From assembly GCA_964585635.1 (NCBI GenBank), contig CAZPEV010000010.1:1-35063 (forward strand): a stretch of 35,063 nucleotides of DNA. The letters are read 5' to 3'. Shown here piece by piece: positions 22,799-31,765 of the stretch; positions within the stretch are counted from its first letter, which is position 1; every line of letters starts with the position of its first letter. The DNA is from CAZPEV01 sp964585635. GTDB taxonomy: Bacteria; Zixibacteria; MSB-5A5; GN15; JAAZOE01. The notes under the pieces were generated by a model that searched no databases, was not told the origin of the DNA, and saw nothing but the letters and a program-made list of their open reading frames with translations. Made by a program: the position numbers and the translations under genes.

Positions 22799-25663
22799 AT
22801 GACACGCGTGTCGCTCCGAGGCCTTGTCGTTTCTGCGGCCATGACCGTCGCCCTGATATCCGGCGCCTGGTCCGATGCCGGGGCGCGCGGGCAGGTTGTC
22901 CCCAATGCCAATGATTCAATCGTTCCCGTCTCCCAGGCCAATCACCTGATCGGCGCCCGCGACTGGCGTCAGGTGGCGGTGCACGACGCCGGTGACCTCT
23001 ATTCACCCTTTGGCGACGGCCTCATCTCGGATGGGTTCTTGTCGACCAACGTCGATCCGGAAACCGGGGGGCCTCTCTACGGCACGACCTTTCCCAACGG
23101 AAGCGGCATGAAATATGTCTGGGGCGGTGGAATCTGGATTGGCGGGATTGCCGGAACCGACACCCTGGTCTCGGTGGCCATGGATGGCTGGTTCAATTAT
23201 CGGGAATTTCTGGCGGAGAATCCGGATCGGGGCGGCAGCCGCCGCACCGGCGATTACGCCGATGATGAGTTTATCACCATTGCCTCGGATTCCCTGGCCG
23301 ATTATGACAACACGTCCTTTACCTCAGCGGCCGGCTTCAAAATGGTCCTCCGCAGTTATAGCTGGGCCGATTCGGTCTACGACGATTTCATCCTGCTTGA
23401 ATACACCATTCATAATATCGGCCCGAGGTATTTTACCAAGGCTTACGCCGGCGTTTACATGGACTGCGACATCTATTATATCGACAATGCAAACTACGGG
23501 TATAATGACGACTGTTCCGGATCGCTCGATACCATGCTGTATGACGGCGACAGCGCCAGCCGAGTGCTGATTCCCTATTCTTTCGACAACGACGGCGACC
23601 CCGATCCGGTGGATATCAGCCGCTGGCAGAGCATCTCCATTCCGGACGTACTCTCCTTGCGGCTGGTGCAGGCCAGCTTTCCGGTGGAGCATGTCAATTT
23701 TAACTGGTGGTTTCCGAACGGCCTTGCGGAACGCGATTTTGGACCCCGCCGGATCGGTACCCCGGAAGATCCGTTGCGCTTGTTTCAGGACGGTAACCTC
23801 GGCACCCCGGTAAGCGACGGCGACAAATATTACGTCATGTCGCACCCAGAGGTCGACTACAATCAGATTGAAGCGGCCGTCCGTGGTAACGGCGACGGCT
23901 GGATTCCGCCGTGGTCCGTGGAGGCGGCCCTCGACTTCGCCAACGGGTACGACACCCGCTGGCTTTATTCATTCGGCCCCTTTGATCTGGCCCCGGGCGA
24001 TTCGGTCTCGTTCGTCCTGGTCCTGGTGGCGGGAAGGGCCTTTCATCGCTATCCGGGTGATTTCGCCTTTTGCTACGAGCCGAAGAATCCGGCCGTATTC
24101 CAGCGGACGCTCGATTTCTCGGACCTGATGCGCCAGCATCGCCGGGCCGATTCGGTCTATCATTCCGGGATGCTTCTCCCCAATCCCGGGCCACCCCAGG
24201 GTCTAGTCATCACCGAATACGATGACGCCTATGTCAAGCTGGCCTGGAATCCCAGCCATCGGCCGGATGTAAAAGGATACTTTATCAATCAGCTCGGCCA
24301 GGATGGCGCCTGGTACCATACCACCTATACCATGCTGCCTGACACCAGCGCCACCTTCCTGGTGCTCGATCCCGGGAAAAACTATCAATTGGCGGTCAGC
24401 CTGGTCGACACGCGGGGGCGGGAGTCGAAACCTTCCGTGCCGGTCTCGGTTCTGCCGGCCATGCCGCACCCTCCCCGGAATTTGACCGTGACCGCCGACG
24501 GCCCCTACCCGGTGCTGTCATGGCAGCCGGGGGTCGATACGGCCATGCAGGCCTTTTTGATCTACCGCGCGATCTGGTCCGGACCGTACCTCCTGTATGA
24601 TTCCACCGCGGCTCTGACCTTTCGCGACCCTGACGTCCTGTCGGGCTTTCAGTACCGGTATCTGGTCAGCGCCAAGAATAATTTCGATCTTGAATCGGAG
24701 AAGATCGGGCCGGTCACCTTCATCTCCATGGCCCGCACCAAGGGACTCCTTTTCTATAATATGAATAAATCGACCGGCCCGAACGCCGGCCCCTATCGGA
24801 CGGAATACACCGACCACCTGTATCAATCGGTGGCGGCGCTGACTCCCGCCGACCGGCGCAACTATAATCAGGGAATCCTGTCGTTCCATGAAATGGCCGA
24901 CTACAAGGTCATCATCATGGACTGGGAACAGCGCGAGAGCGGCATCACCATGGGCCTCACCGACTCGCTGTACTATTATCTCGCCAATGGCGGCCGCATC
25001 GCCTTTATCATGCTGGGAACCGAAAATGTTATGGGAAAATCGCGAACCTATCGCTTCGGCGACGGCGACTTTTTCCATGATATCCTGAAACTCGACAGTT
25101 CCGTGGTGCAGGGGTATGTGCTGCAGCAAAACACCTTTTACGGCGATCTGTACGGCTGCCGCAGCCTGATCCCGAGGTACCTGCCGCTGTACGCCGACAC
25201 CACCAAGTTCGCCGGTTCGTACATCCCGATCCGGGGGTATATCACCGCCGCGGGATACCTCTTTCCCACGGCCGAGGCCGAACCGATTTATCGCTATATA
25301 TCCTCCAATCCCGATTCGGTCAATCACGGTCAGATCAACGGCATCAGGTACCTGGGGGATGATTACCGCTTCGTCTTCCTGAACTTCCCCGTATCGATGA
25401 TGCGGGAACCGGCGGCCTTCTATGTGATGCGCCAGGCCTTGATCGACCTGGGGGTCGACATGAGCTGCGGCGACGCCCTGCCGGACGGCGCCGTCAACCT
25501 CGGCGACATCATCTGCATCATAAATTATCTTTACCGCAACGGCAAGCCGCCCGATATGGCGCATGCCGATGTCGATGGCAGCGGCGTGGTCGATCTGGGT
25601 GATGCCGTCACCCTGATCAATTTCGTACTGCGCCAGACCGGCTGGCTGCACTGCAACCAATAG
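22799..25663 (+). CDS. Large secreted protein with FN3-like and C-terminal dockerin repeats
   Basis: 954 residues from ATG 22799, chosen because GAGGGG precedes it and a signal peptide (MTRVSLRGLVVSAAMTVALISGAWSDAGA) starts there. A long beta-rich N-terminal part of unknown fold contains many aromatic/Asp patches. It is followed by two FN3-like modules (PGPPQGLVITEYDDAYVKLAWNPS... and PPRNLTVTADGPYPVLSWQPG... in the middle). The last ~65 residues are two dockerin-like repeats (CGDALPDGAVNLGDIICIINYLYRNGKPP; ADVDGSGVVDLGDAVTLINFVLRQ). It is secreted or surface-bound, but no catalytic motif was recognised. The architecture is common in Zixibacteria-like genomes. Substrate unknown. Confidence 0.82.
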   Translation: MTRVSLRGLVVSAAMTVALISGAWSDAGARGQVVPNANDSIVPVSQANHLIGARDWRQVAVHDAGDLYSPFGDGLISDGFLSTNVDPETGGPLYGTTFPNGSGMKYVWGGGIWIGGIAGTDTLVSVAMDGWFNYREFLAENPDRGGSRRTGDYADDEFITIASDSLADYDNTSFTSAAGFKMVLRSYSWADSVYDDFILLEYTIHNIGPRYFTKAYAGVYMDCDIYYIDNANYGYNDDCSGSLDTMLYDGDSASRVLIPYSFDNDGDPDPVDISRWQSISIPDVLSLRLVQASFPVEHVNFNWWFPNGLAERDFGPRRIGTPEDPLRLFQDGNLGTPVSDGDKYYVMSHPEVDYNQIEAAVRGNGDGWIPPWSVEAALDFANGYDTRWLYSFGPFDLAPGDSVSFVLVLVAGRAFHRYPGDFAFCYEPKNPAVFQRTLDFSDLMRQHRRADSVYHSGMLLPNPGPPQGLVITEYDDAYVKLAWNPSHRPDVKGYFINQLGQDGAWYHTTYTMLPDTSATFLVLDPGKNYQLAVSLVDTRGRESKPSVPVSVLPAMPHPPRNLTVTADGPYPVLSWQPGVDTAMQAFLIYRAIWSGPYLLYDSTAALTFRDPDVLSGFQYRYLVSAKNNFDLESEKIGPVTFISMARTKGLLFYNMNKSTGPNAGPYRTEYTDHLYQSVAALTPADRRNYNQGILSFHEMADYKVIIMDWEQRESGITMGLTDSLYYYLANGGRIAFIMLGTENVMGKSRTYRFGDGDFFHDILKLDSSVVQGYVLQQNTFYGDLYGCRSLIPRYLPLYADTTKFAGSYIPIRGYITAAGYLFPTAEAEPIYRYISSNPDSVNHGQINGIRYLGDDYRFVFLNFPVSMMREPAAFYVMRQALIDLGVDMSCGDALPDGAVNLGDIICIINYLYRNGKPPDMAHADVDGSGVVDLGDAVTLINFVLRQTGWLHCNQ

Positions 25664-25799
25664 TAGGGGCGAGCGGCGCACATGGATCCGGTGAAAGCGT
25701 CGCCCGCGGAATGGCATAGTGGGATAAAGGGGGGTATATGCGTCGAGGCCGAGACTGCCTTGCATGCAAAAGCCAAATTTCCTTCCTAAACTGCGGGGG

Positions 25800-25828
25800 T
25801 TGACAATAGTAGAAATCCATTGTATCTT
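25800..25828 (+). promoter_or_regulatory. Sigma70-type promoter of the helicase-nuclease gene
   Basis: Consensus TTGACA (25800-25805), a 17-nt spacer and TATCTT (25823-25828), about 78 nt before the ATG at 25906. It stands at the border where the sequence turns AT-rich. Confidence 0.55.
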
Positions 25829-25905
25829 TATTATGAAATCAGCCCAGTTCATTGGTCATTAAGGATGGGTACCGAAAACGCGTTGCCACATGGATCTCGG
25901 TGATT

Positions 25906-28900
25906 ATGGCAAACCATGAATCATTTCGTAATATTATTGAGCGGTGGAATATTGAGCGTAAGAACCTGCTTGACCTGAGTCTCCGCAATGCGCTTTTAAA
26001 TTATCGACCGACAAAAAGACGAGGCATTCAAGTAGTAGATGAGAGCTCACGGGAGATATTTAAACTCCTGGTTACTGAAAACAAAGCCATGTATTTTGCG
26101 CCAGCTCTTGAACAAATATTGTTGGATGCTAACCTTAATGCAAGAGATACGAGACGGTCCAAAGACCCGCTTACCGATTCATGGCTTCAGACTCCTCTTC
26201 CTGAGAAGGTTTTGCAGGCGAAACTCCTGGCAACGTACCACGATGCTCGGACGTACATTGAGGAAAGAGGCAATAATATCCTTTTCCTCTCTTTGGGAAT
26301 GATTAAATGGTATGAGGACGAAACTAGCGATAAGGAACATTTCGCTCCGATTCTTCTAGTTCCTGTATCCTTGAGCAGAACCACTATAAGGGAGAAATTC
26401 GTCCTGCGGTACAATGATGATGAAATTGAAGAGAATGTATCTTTATCCGAAAAACTGAAAAATGATTTTGGAATAAAATATCCTCAATTTCCCGGTGCGG
26501 ATGACATTGATGTTGATGGTTATATGAGTGCCATCGGCAAAGCGATAAATAGGCAAAAACGCTGGGCCGTGGCCGCAGATTATATAGTATTGGGGTTTTT
26601 CTCTTTTGGTAAGTTCCTGATGTATCGCGATCTTGATAATGCCGCCTGGTCCAAGGAACGGCAACCGACCGATCATTTTCTCATCCGCGCGCTTCTTCAA
26701 GACGGCTTCAAGGATGAAAAGCCAGCACTTGATGAAAACGATTATTTGGACCAACATTGTGCACCTGATGATAGCTTTCAAGTTGTGGATGCAGATAGTT
26801 CGCAATTGTTGGCAATACTTGACGTCAAGGCGGGGAAAAATATTGTGATCCAAGGCCCTCCGGGGACAGGGAAATCACAGACAATCACCAATTTGATCGC
26901 TGAGGCAATTGGCCAAAAAAAGCGAGTCTTGTTTGTCGCCGAAAAGATGGCAGCACTAGAAGTTGTCAAGCGTCGGCTGGATCAAAAAGGGCTTGGCGAC
27001 GCTTGCCTTGAGCTCCATAGCTCTTATGCGAAGAAAACCACGCTTCTAGATGAATTGAAACGAACTTTCAACCTGGGGAAACCACAAAGCGAGAATTCGA
27101 CAGCGGGATATTCATATTATACCCACGTGCGAGACAAATTAAATGACTATTCCGCTGCATTGAATACACCAATCGGTACAACAGGTTATACACCATTTAC
27201 ACTTATTGGTGAAATGGTGGCATTGCGGCGTCAATTAGAATCGGTTCAATTTCCGCCTATACCCGTCGATCAGAACAGCATTGATGTTTCGTGCATATGG
27301 AATAGAAGCGACATCGAGCGTTGGGTGTCAATTATTAAGGGACTAGAAGGACTTCTGGCAATAATGGGAGTGCCCAATGAGCATCCTTTTAGGGGATGCC
27401 AATTCCATGCAATAATGCCAAACGATCGAGTTAGAATTAAGGCTGCATTGGCATCCTCCATGGAAGCCTTTGAGACGTTTTTGGGTAAGACTCGACAATT
27501 TGCAGCATACGAAGGTATGGAAACAGCCGCAAATCTTGCCCATCTAGACATCCAGTTTAGAATTGCGGAAATGGCGATCAATGCGCCCGATATTGCAGGC
27601 GTAAATCTGGATATAAATACATGGAATACAAACAGATTATCCATAAATGCTGCTGTGTCCGCTGGATTAGCTTTTGCAGATATTCATGCGAAATACAACG
27701 GCGTGCTCCGGCCCGACGCATGGGCTCATGATTTGACGGAAACTCGACAGGTGCTGGGGGCGTACCAAACCAAATGGTGGCGTTGGTTTCATAGTCAGTA
27801 TCGTGTTGCCCGACAGCATATGAAAAGCATTTTTCAGGACAGAGCAACTAAACATGTGACAGATATTCTTGCCGTGGCCGATGCGATAGTTGAAGCCAAT
27901 AAACTGAATACCGTCATTATCGACAATTCCAGCTTGGGTTCACTGGTATATGGGCACAAATGGCGCGGCGTAGATTCCGCTTGGATTGCACTCCAACATA
28001 TTGCCGCCTGGATAGCAGAATTACATGGCAAAATAGCCGCGGAATATGTGCCGAATAGTATCATTTCATTTCTTGCGGGCAATCCGCCACTTGATGAGGT
28101 AAAATTATCGGCAGATCAAACAAGGGAAACGTACCGGATATTACGGGTGTCTTTGGCAACGCTTTACGATTTGCTCGAATATCAAGTTGATTATCGAGGG
28201 GGATTCGATAATGCCGAATTTGTTGAGCAGAGTGCGCGATTGAATAACATGGCACACGACGTTGCCCGTGCCAACGATATGGCCGCGTACAATCGATACA
28301 TTCACAGTCTAAAGGAAGCAAATATCGGCTGGATCGAAGAGTATTCATTTTGCTGGCCCGGTGCCGTAACACAACTGGCGAATCTATTCTTGTACAATTG
28401 GTTTGAATCGGTGCTACGGCGCACGTTTGGGGAGAGACCGATATTGGTGAATTTGTTGGGTAGCGAGCATGACGAACTCGTGCGGCGATTTAGGAATAAG
28501 GATCAGACACTGTTAGGCCTTAACCAATTGCGCCTAGCATCTCTCCATTGGGAGCAAATGCCCCGTTATAGCGAGGAAGGTCAATTAGGAATTCTCCGGA
28601 GAGAATTTGAAAAGAGAAGGCACAATCTACCAATTCGTAGATTAATCATGTCCGCGAAAAATGCCATTCAAGCTCTAAAGCCGATCTTTATGATGAGTCC
28701 AATATCTATCGCTAGTTTTCTGCCGCCTGATTCAGTCGATTTCGACCTTGTGATATTTGATGAAGCAAGTCAGGTGAAACCGGTTGATGCGTATGGTGCT
28801 TTACTTCGAGCCAAGCAAGTAGTGGTTGTGGGAGATAGTAAGCAATTGCCACCCACGACATTCTTTGATAAAATGGTGGATGATTGGGAGGAGGAAGGTG

Positions 28901-30612
28901 AAGAGGAGCAGAGTGGCTCTGCAGACATGGAGAGCATTCTCGGATTAATGAATAGCAAGGGAGCGCAAACCCGACCGTTGCTTTGGCATTACCGAAGCAA
29001 ACATGAATCATTAATTGCCGTATCAAACAAGGAATTCTATGAAAACAGGCTTCTGATATTTCCTAGCCCGAATAAAGCTTCAGGCAACATCGGAATTGTA
29101 TATCATAACAATCCGAACTCAATCTATGATAGGGGGAAGTCAAAGACTAATCAAATAGAGGCCAAGGAAATAGCAAGAGCCATAATGGACCACGCTCATA
29201 AAACTCCCGATCTTACTCTTGGTGTGGCTGCGCTAAATATTGAACAGATGCAAGCTATTATTGATCAACTGGAAATTCTGCGCAGGGATGATGCTTCCTG
29301 CGAAGAATATTTTGCATCCCATCCATATGAGCCATTTTTCATCAAGAACCTGGAAAGTGTTCAGGGTGATCAAAGGGATGTCATACTCATCAGCATCGGG
29401 TTTGGCCGGAGCGGGGAAGGGAACTATATATCTATGAATTTTGGACCCTTGAATAAATCAGGTGGCGAACGACGACTTAACGTACTTATCACGCGCGCCC
29501 GCCAACGCTGCGAGGTATTTTCTAATCTTTCCTATAGGGATATTGACCTAACTAGGACTCAATCAAGGGGTATTCCGGCTCTCAAGACCTATCTGCAGTA
29601 CGCTGAAACTGGGATTCTTGATACCCCTTATCTTAGCGAAAGAGATGCCGGTTCCCCGTTTGAGGAGGCAGTTGCCCAGCAGTTGAAATCTTTAGGATAT
29701 GAGGTTCATAGGCAAATAGGGTCGGCGGGATTTTTCATCGATCTGGCTATTATTGATCCCGCCCTACCGGGCAAATATGTAATTGGGCTTGAATGTGACG
29801 GGGCAACTTACCATAGTGCGCGTACCGCCAGAGATCGCGACCGACTACGGCAGGAAGTCCTCGAAAACCTCGGCTGGCGCATCTATCGTATTTGGAGTAC
29901 CGATTGGTTTACTGACCCGGAGCGGGAGCTTAAGAAAACCGTTTTGGCAATTGAGGATGCCAAAGCCGCTCAAGGTGTACCTCCAAAGAGTTGCTCTGAT
30001 AATCCATTGAAGAAGGATTTGCCGATTCGTCGTAACCGGCCCGTTGCACGCAAACATAAATATGGCAATTCTGATTATGTAATCGCCGACTTAGGTCGGA
30101 TTAACACAAAGGGCATGCCTCTCTATGCTCTTAACCCGGAATCATTGGCCGATCTTGCCACCCAAGTCGTAAGCGTCGAAAGTCCAGTACACGTCGAAGA
30201 TGTAGTTCAACGCATTGTTGATGCTGCTGGTATAAGAAGAATTGGGAACCGCATTCAAGAAGCAATTGAAGGCGGGATAAGACTCGCAGAAAAAAACGGC
30301 GAAATTGTGCGAAGAAAAGACTTCCTATGGTATTATAGGATAACTTCCCCGCATGTTAGAGATCGTAGCGCTCTCGCTGCCTCAGCAAGGAAAATGGAGC
30401 GAATTGCGCCTGAAGAAATTGAGCACGCTATTATTATATCCGTCAAGAATTCCTATGGTATGGATTTCCACCACGTCGCTAGCGCGACTTGCCATTTGCT
30501 TGGCTTTTCCCATTTAACCGATGCCATTCGGATTCATATTGAACGTCTTTTGAATCGTCTCATCAAGAATGAATATTTGATATTGTCTGATGGGCAGGTT
30601 TTGCCAAAATAG
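25906..30612 (+). CDS. DUF4011 - SF1 helicase - Vsr/MTES_1575-like nuclease - DUF3320 protein
   Basis: 1,568 residues from ATG 25906 (a TTG at 25852 adds 18). Domain order: DUF4011 at ~10-200 (RKNLLDLSLRNALLNYRPTK); an SF1 helicase split by a ~500-residue insertion, with Walker A QGPPGTGKS (K323), Walker B FDEAS (D952-E953), motif III GDSKQLPP, and late motifs SVQGDQRD and NVLITRARQRC; a PD-(D/E)XK-type Vsr/DUF559-like nuclease with D1279 and E1296 in ECDGATYHS, then LGWRIYRIWSTDWF; and DUF3320 near 1423-1470. This architecture occurs in predicted anti-phage proteins, apparently including the single-gene type called Hhe. All key residues are intact. The gene is AT-rich against a GC-rich background, has its own promoter, and stands alone. 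The exact target is unknown. Confidence 0.88.
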   Translation: MANHESFRNIIERWNIERKNLLDLSLRNALLNYRPTKRRGIQVVDESSREIFKLLVTENKAMYFAPALEQILLDANLNARDTRRSKDPLTDSWLQTPLPEKVLQAKLLATYHDARTYIEERGNNILFLSLGMIKWYEDETSDKEHFAPILLVPVSLSRTTIREKFVLRYNDDEIEENVSLSEKLKNDFGIKYPQFPGADDIDVDGYMSAIGKAINRQKRWAVAADYIVLGFFSFGKFLMYRDLDNAAWSKERQPTDHFLIRALLQDGFKDEKPALDENDYLDQHCAPDDSFQVVDADSSQLLAILDVKAGKNIVIQGPPGTGKSQTITNLIAEAIGQKKRVLFVAEKMAALEVVKRRLDQKGLGDACLELHSSYAKKTTLLDELKRTFNLGKPQSENSTAGYSYYTHVRDKLNDYSAALNTPIGTTGYTPFTLIGEMVALRRQLESVQFPPIPVDQNSIDVSCIWNRSDIERWVSIIKGLEGLLAIMGVPNEHPFRGCQFHAIMPNDRVRIKAALASSMEAFETFLGKTRQFAAYEGMETAANLAHLDIQFRIAEMAINAPDIAGVNLDINTWNTNRLSINAAVSAGLAFADIHAKYNGVLRPDAWAHDLTETRQVLGAYQTKWWRWFHSQYRVARQHMKSIFQDRATKHVTDILAVADAIVEANKLNTVIIDNSSLGSLVYGHKWRGVDSAWIALQHIAAWIAELHGKIAAEYVPNSIISFLAGNPPLDEVKLSADQTRETYRILRVSLATLYDLLEYQVDYRGGFDNAEFVEQSARLNNMAHDVARANDMAAYNRYIHSLKEANIGWIEEYSFCWPGAVTQLANLFLYNWFESVLRRTFGERPILVNLLGSEHDELVRRFRNKDQTLLGLNQLRLASLHWEQMPRYSEEGQLGILRREFEKRRHNLPIRRLIMSAKNAIQALKPIFMMSPISIASFLPPDSVDFDLVIFDEASQVKPVDAYGALLRAKQVVVVGDSKQLPPTTFFDKMVDDWEEEGEEEQSGSADMESILGLMNSKGAQTRPLLWHYRSKHESLIAVSNKEFYENRLLIFPSPNKASGNIGIVYHNNPNSIYDRGKSKTNQIEAKEIARAIMDHAHKTPDLTLGVAALNIEQMQAIIDQLEILRRDDASCEEYFASHPYEPFFIKNLESVQGDQRDVILISIGFGRSGEGNYISMNFGPLNKSGGERRLNVLITRARQRCEVFSNLSYRDIDLTRTQSRGIPALKTYLQYAETGILDTPYLSERDAGSPFEEAVAQQLKSLGYEVHRQIGSAGFFIDLAIIDPALPGKYVIGLECDGATYHSARTARDRDRLRQEVLENLGWRIYRIWSTDWFTDPERELKKTVLAIEDAKAAQGVPPKSCSDNPLKKDLPIRRNRPVARKHKYGNSDYVIADLGRINTKGMPLYALNPESLADLATQVVSVESPVHVEDVVQRIVDAAGIRRIGNRIQEAIEGGIRLAEKNGEIVRRKDFLWYYRITSPHVRDRSALAASARKMERIAPEEIEHAIIISVKNSYGMDFHHVASATCHLLGFSHLTDAIRIHIERLLNRLIKNEYLILSDGQVLPK

Positions 30613-30645
30613 CCTCCCATCAATATATTACCTCATCAAAAGCTG

Positions 30646-30692
30646 GTAGGCCAACCCCCCATGCGTTCGCCCGCCTGTGGAGGGGTTTCGAC
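30646..30692. repeat. Interspersed hairpin repeat, copy D
   Basis: Shares the right arm (GGGGTTTCGAC) and the GCCCGCCTGTGGA core with copies A-C, but its left arm has decayed. It lies 34 nt after the helicase-nuclease stop and just beyond the convergent mutY end, 18 kb away from the other copies. Confidence 0.7.
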
Positions 30693-30699
30693 ATTCTCC

Positions 30700-31509
30700 T
30701 CATACCAGCCGAACAAACTTCTTGCTCACCTGCACCAGGCCGTCCTTCTCCAACCCTGCCGCGGCTCGCATCACGTCCGCCATCGTTCGGCCCGTCTCGC
30801 GCGCCAGCCGCTCCAGCGAGATGCGCCCCTGTCCGGTCAATCGCCGGATAATCTCCCCCCGTACCTGCCGTAACGAACCGGCAAACGGCGTCTGCCGCGA
30901 CAACGGCCGAACCGTCGCAAGGCGCTTCGGCAGCCGCAGCCGGCTGTAATCCATGAGGGCATTATGCCAGTCACGTGACCGTCCGCGCGGCAGAAGCCGG
31001 CGGGCGACCTCCGCCATATCCTTTCGTGAAATATCAGGCGCCAGCCCCAGCTCATGAATCAGCACCCGCCGGATGTTGGTGTCGATCGCTATGCATGGCT
31101 CGTTGAACGCGAAAATCAGGATGGCGTTGGCGGCGTATGGTCCCAGGCCGGGCAACGTTTGCAGGATTGTCGGATCGCGCGGCAGTCTCCCGTCATATCG
31201 CTCAACCACCGCTTGCGCCAACCGCCCCAGATAGATGGCCCGGCGATTGTATCCCAAACCCGACCAGGCTGCCAACAGCTCGCGCGTTGTAGCCTTGGCC
31301 AACGATTCCCAATCCGGCCAAAGGTGGATCCAAGCCTTATATTTGGGAATCACCCGCTCCACCTGAGTCTGCTGCAGCATAATCTCGGCGACAGCGATCC
31401 GATACGGATTAGTAGTCGCGCGAAACGGTAGATGGCGGCCATGCTTGCGGTAAAATCGGAAGATTTTTCTCCGAAATGCCCTAATCCGATCCTGCGACAG
31501 CCTTTTCAT
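30700..31509 (-). CDS. mutY: MutY-like adenine/HhH-GPD DNA glycosylase lacking the Fe-S cluster
   Basis: 269 residues. The HhH-GPD core is clear: LPFRATTNPYRIAVAEIMLQQTQV (E42), GLGYNRRA, the helix-hairpin-helix LPGLGPYAANAIL (Y125) and catalytic D143 in CIAIDTNIRRVL. The E/D pair and QQTQV segment fit MutY, which removes A opposite 8-oxoG in base-excision repair. The usual C-terminal four-cysteine 4Fe-4S loop is absent: the protein has just one cysteine (C139), not in that loop. Instead of a Nudix-like 8-oxoG domain the end looks like a winged helix (RISLERLARETGRTMADVMRAAAGLEKDGLV). It is therefore a divergent, cluster-free form; substrate specificity may differ (an EndoIII- or MIG-like activity is possible). 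Confidence 0.8.
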   Translation of the reverse strand: MKRLSQDRIRAFRRKIFRFYRKHGRHLPFRATTNPYRIAVAEIMLQQTQVERVIPKYKAWIHLWPDWESLAKATTRELLAAWSGLGYNRRAIYLGRLAQAVVERYDGRLPRDPTILQTLPGLGPYAANAILIFAFNEPCIAIDTNIRRVLIHELGLAPDISRKDMAEVARRLLPRGRSRDWHNALMDYSRLRLPKRLATVRPLSRQTPFAGSLRQVRGEIIRRLTGQGRISLERLARETGRTMADVMRAAAGLEKDGLVQVSKKFVRLV

Positions 31510-31533
31510 CGATCATATGATAATTCTGGGCGT

Positions 31534-31553
31534 GGCAGATGTCCACATCTGCC
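31534..31553. repeat. Palindrome, first of a pair
   Basis: GGCAGATGT-CC-ACATCTGCC, a perfect 9-bp stem. The partner palindrome at 31566-31591 shares the GATGT/ACATC core, with loop GG in place of CC. Confidence 0.75.
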
Positions 31554-31565
31554 CGAATAAGATTC

Positions 31566-31591
31566 CCCGACCGATGTGGACATCGGTCGGG
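31566..31591. repeat. Palindrome, second of a pair
   Basis: CCCGACCGATGT-GG-ACATCGGTCGGG, a perfect 12-bp stem with a 2-nt loop. The two palindromes sit 12 nt apart between the divergent mutY and TetR genes, like a REP/BIME pair. Confidence 0.75.
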
Positions 31592-31701
31592 CACTGGTTC
31601 AATGAAATCAATGGCGCTTGCCAATCAGTGTCCAGCATTTACCTTAAGTCGTTATCATAGAATAAGATGGAAAATTTTGCAGCCACGGCCTCATCTTTCT
31701 A

Positions 31702-31730
31702 TTGACAAGCACCGATGATTCATGTATTAT
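31702..31730 (+). promoter_or_regulatory. Sigma70-type promoter of the second efflux operon
   Basis: TTGACA (31702-31707), 17-nt spacer and TATTAT (31725-31730): a near-consensus promoter. It would start transcription at the operator palindrome, with the TetR ATG at 31766. Confidence 0.65.
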
Positions 31731-31736
31731 ATAACT

Positions 31737-31748
31737 GTTTAGTTAAAC
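31737..31748 (+). promoter_or_regulatory. Operator-like palindrome for the TetR regulator
   Basis: GTTTA-GT-TAAAC, a perfect palindrome right after the -10 box, followed by related half-sites (GGTTGGTTAG). A bound TetR protein here would block the promoter, i.e. autoregulate the operon. Confidence 0.5.
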
Positions 31749-31765
31749 TGAATGGTTGGTTAGAT

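Noticed and set aside
24518..25852. A 444-codon leftward open frame opposite the dockerin protein
   Set aside because: It is antisense to a gene with signal peptide, FN3-like and dockerin domains; its reading has no domain and arises from GC-rich codon bias.
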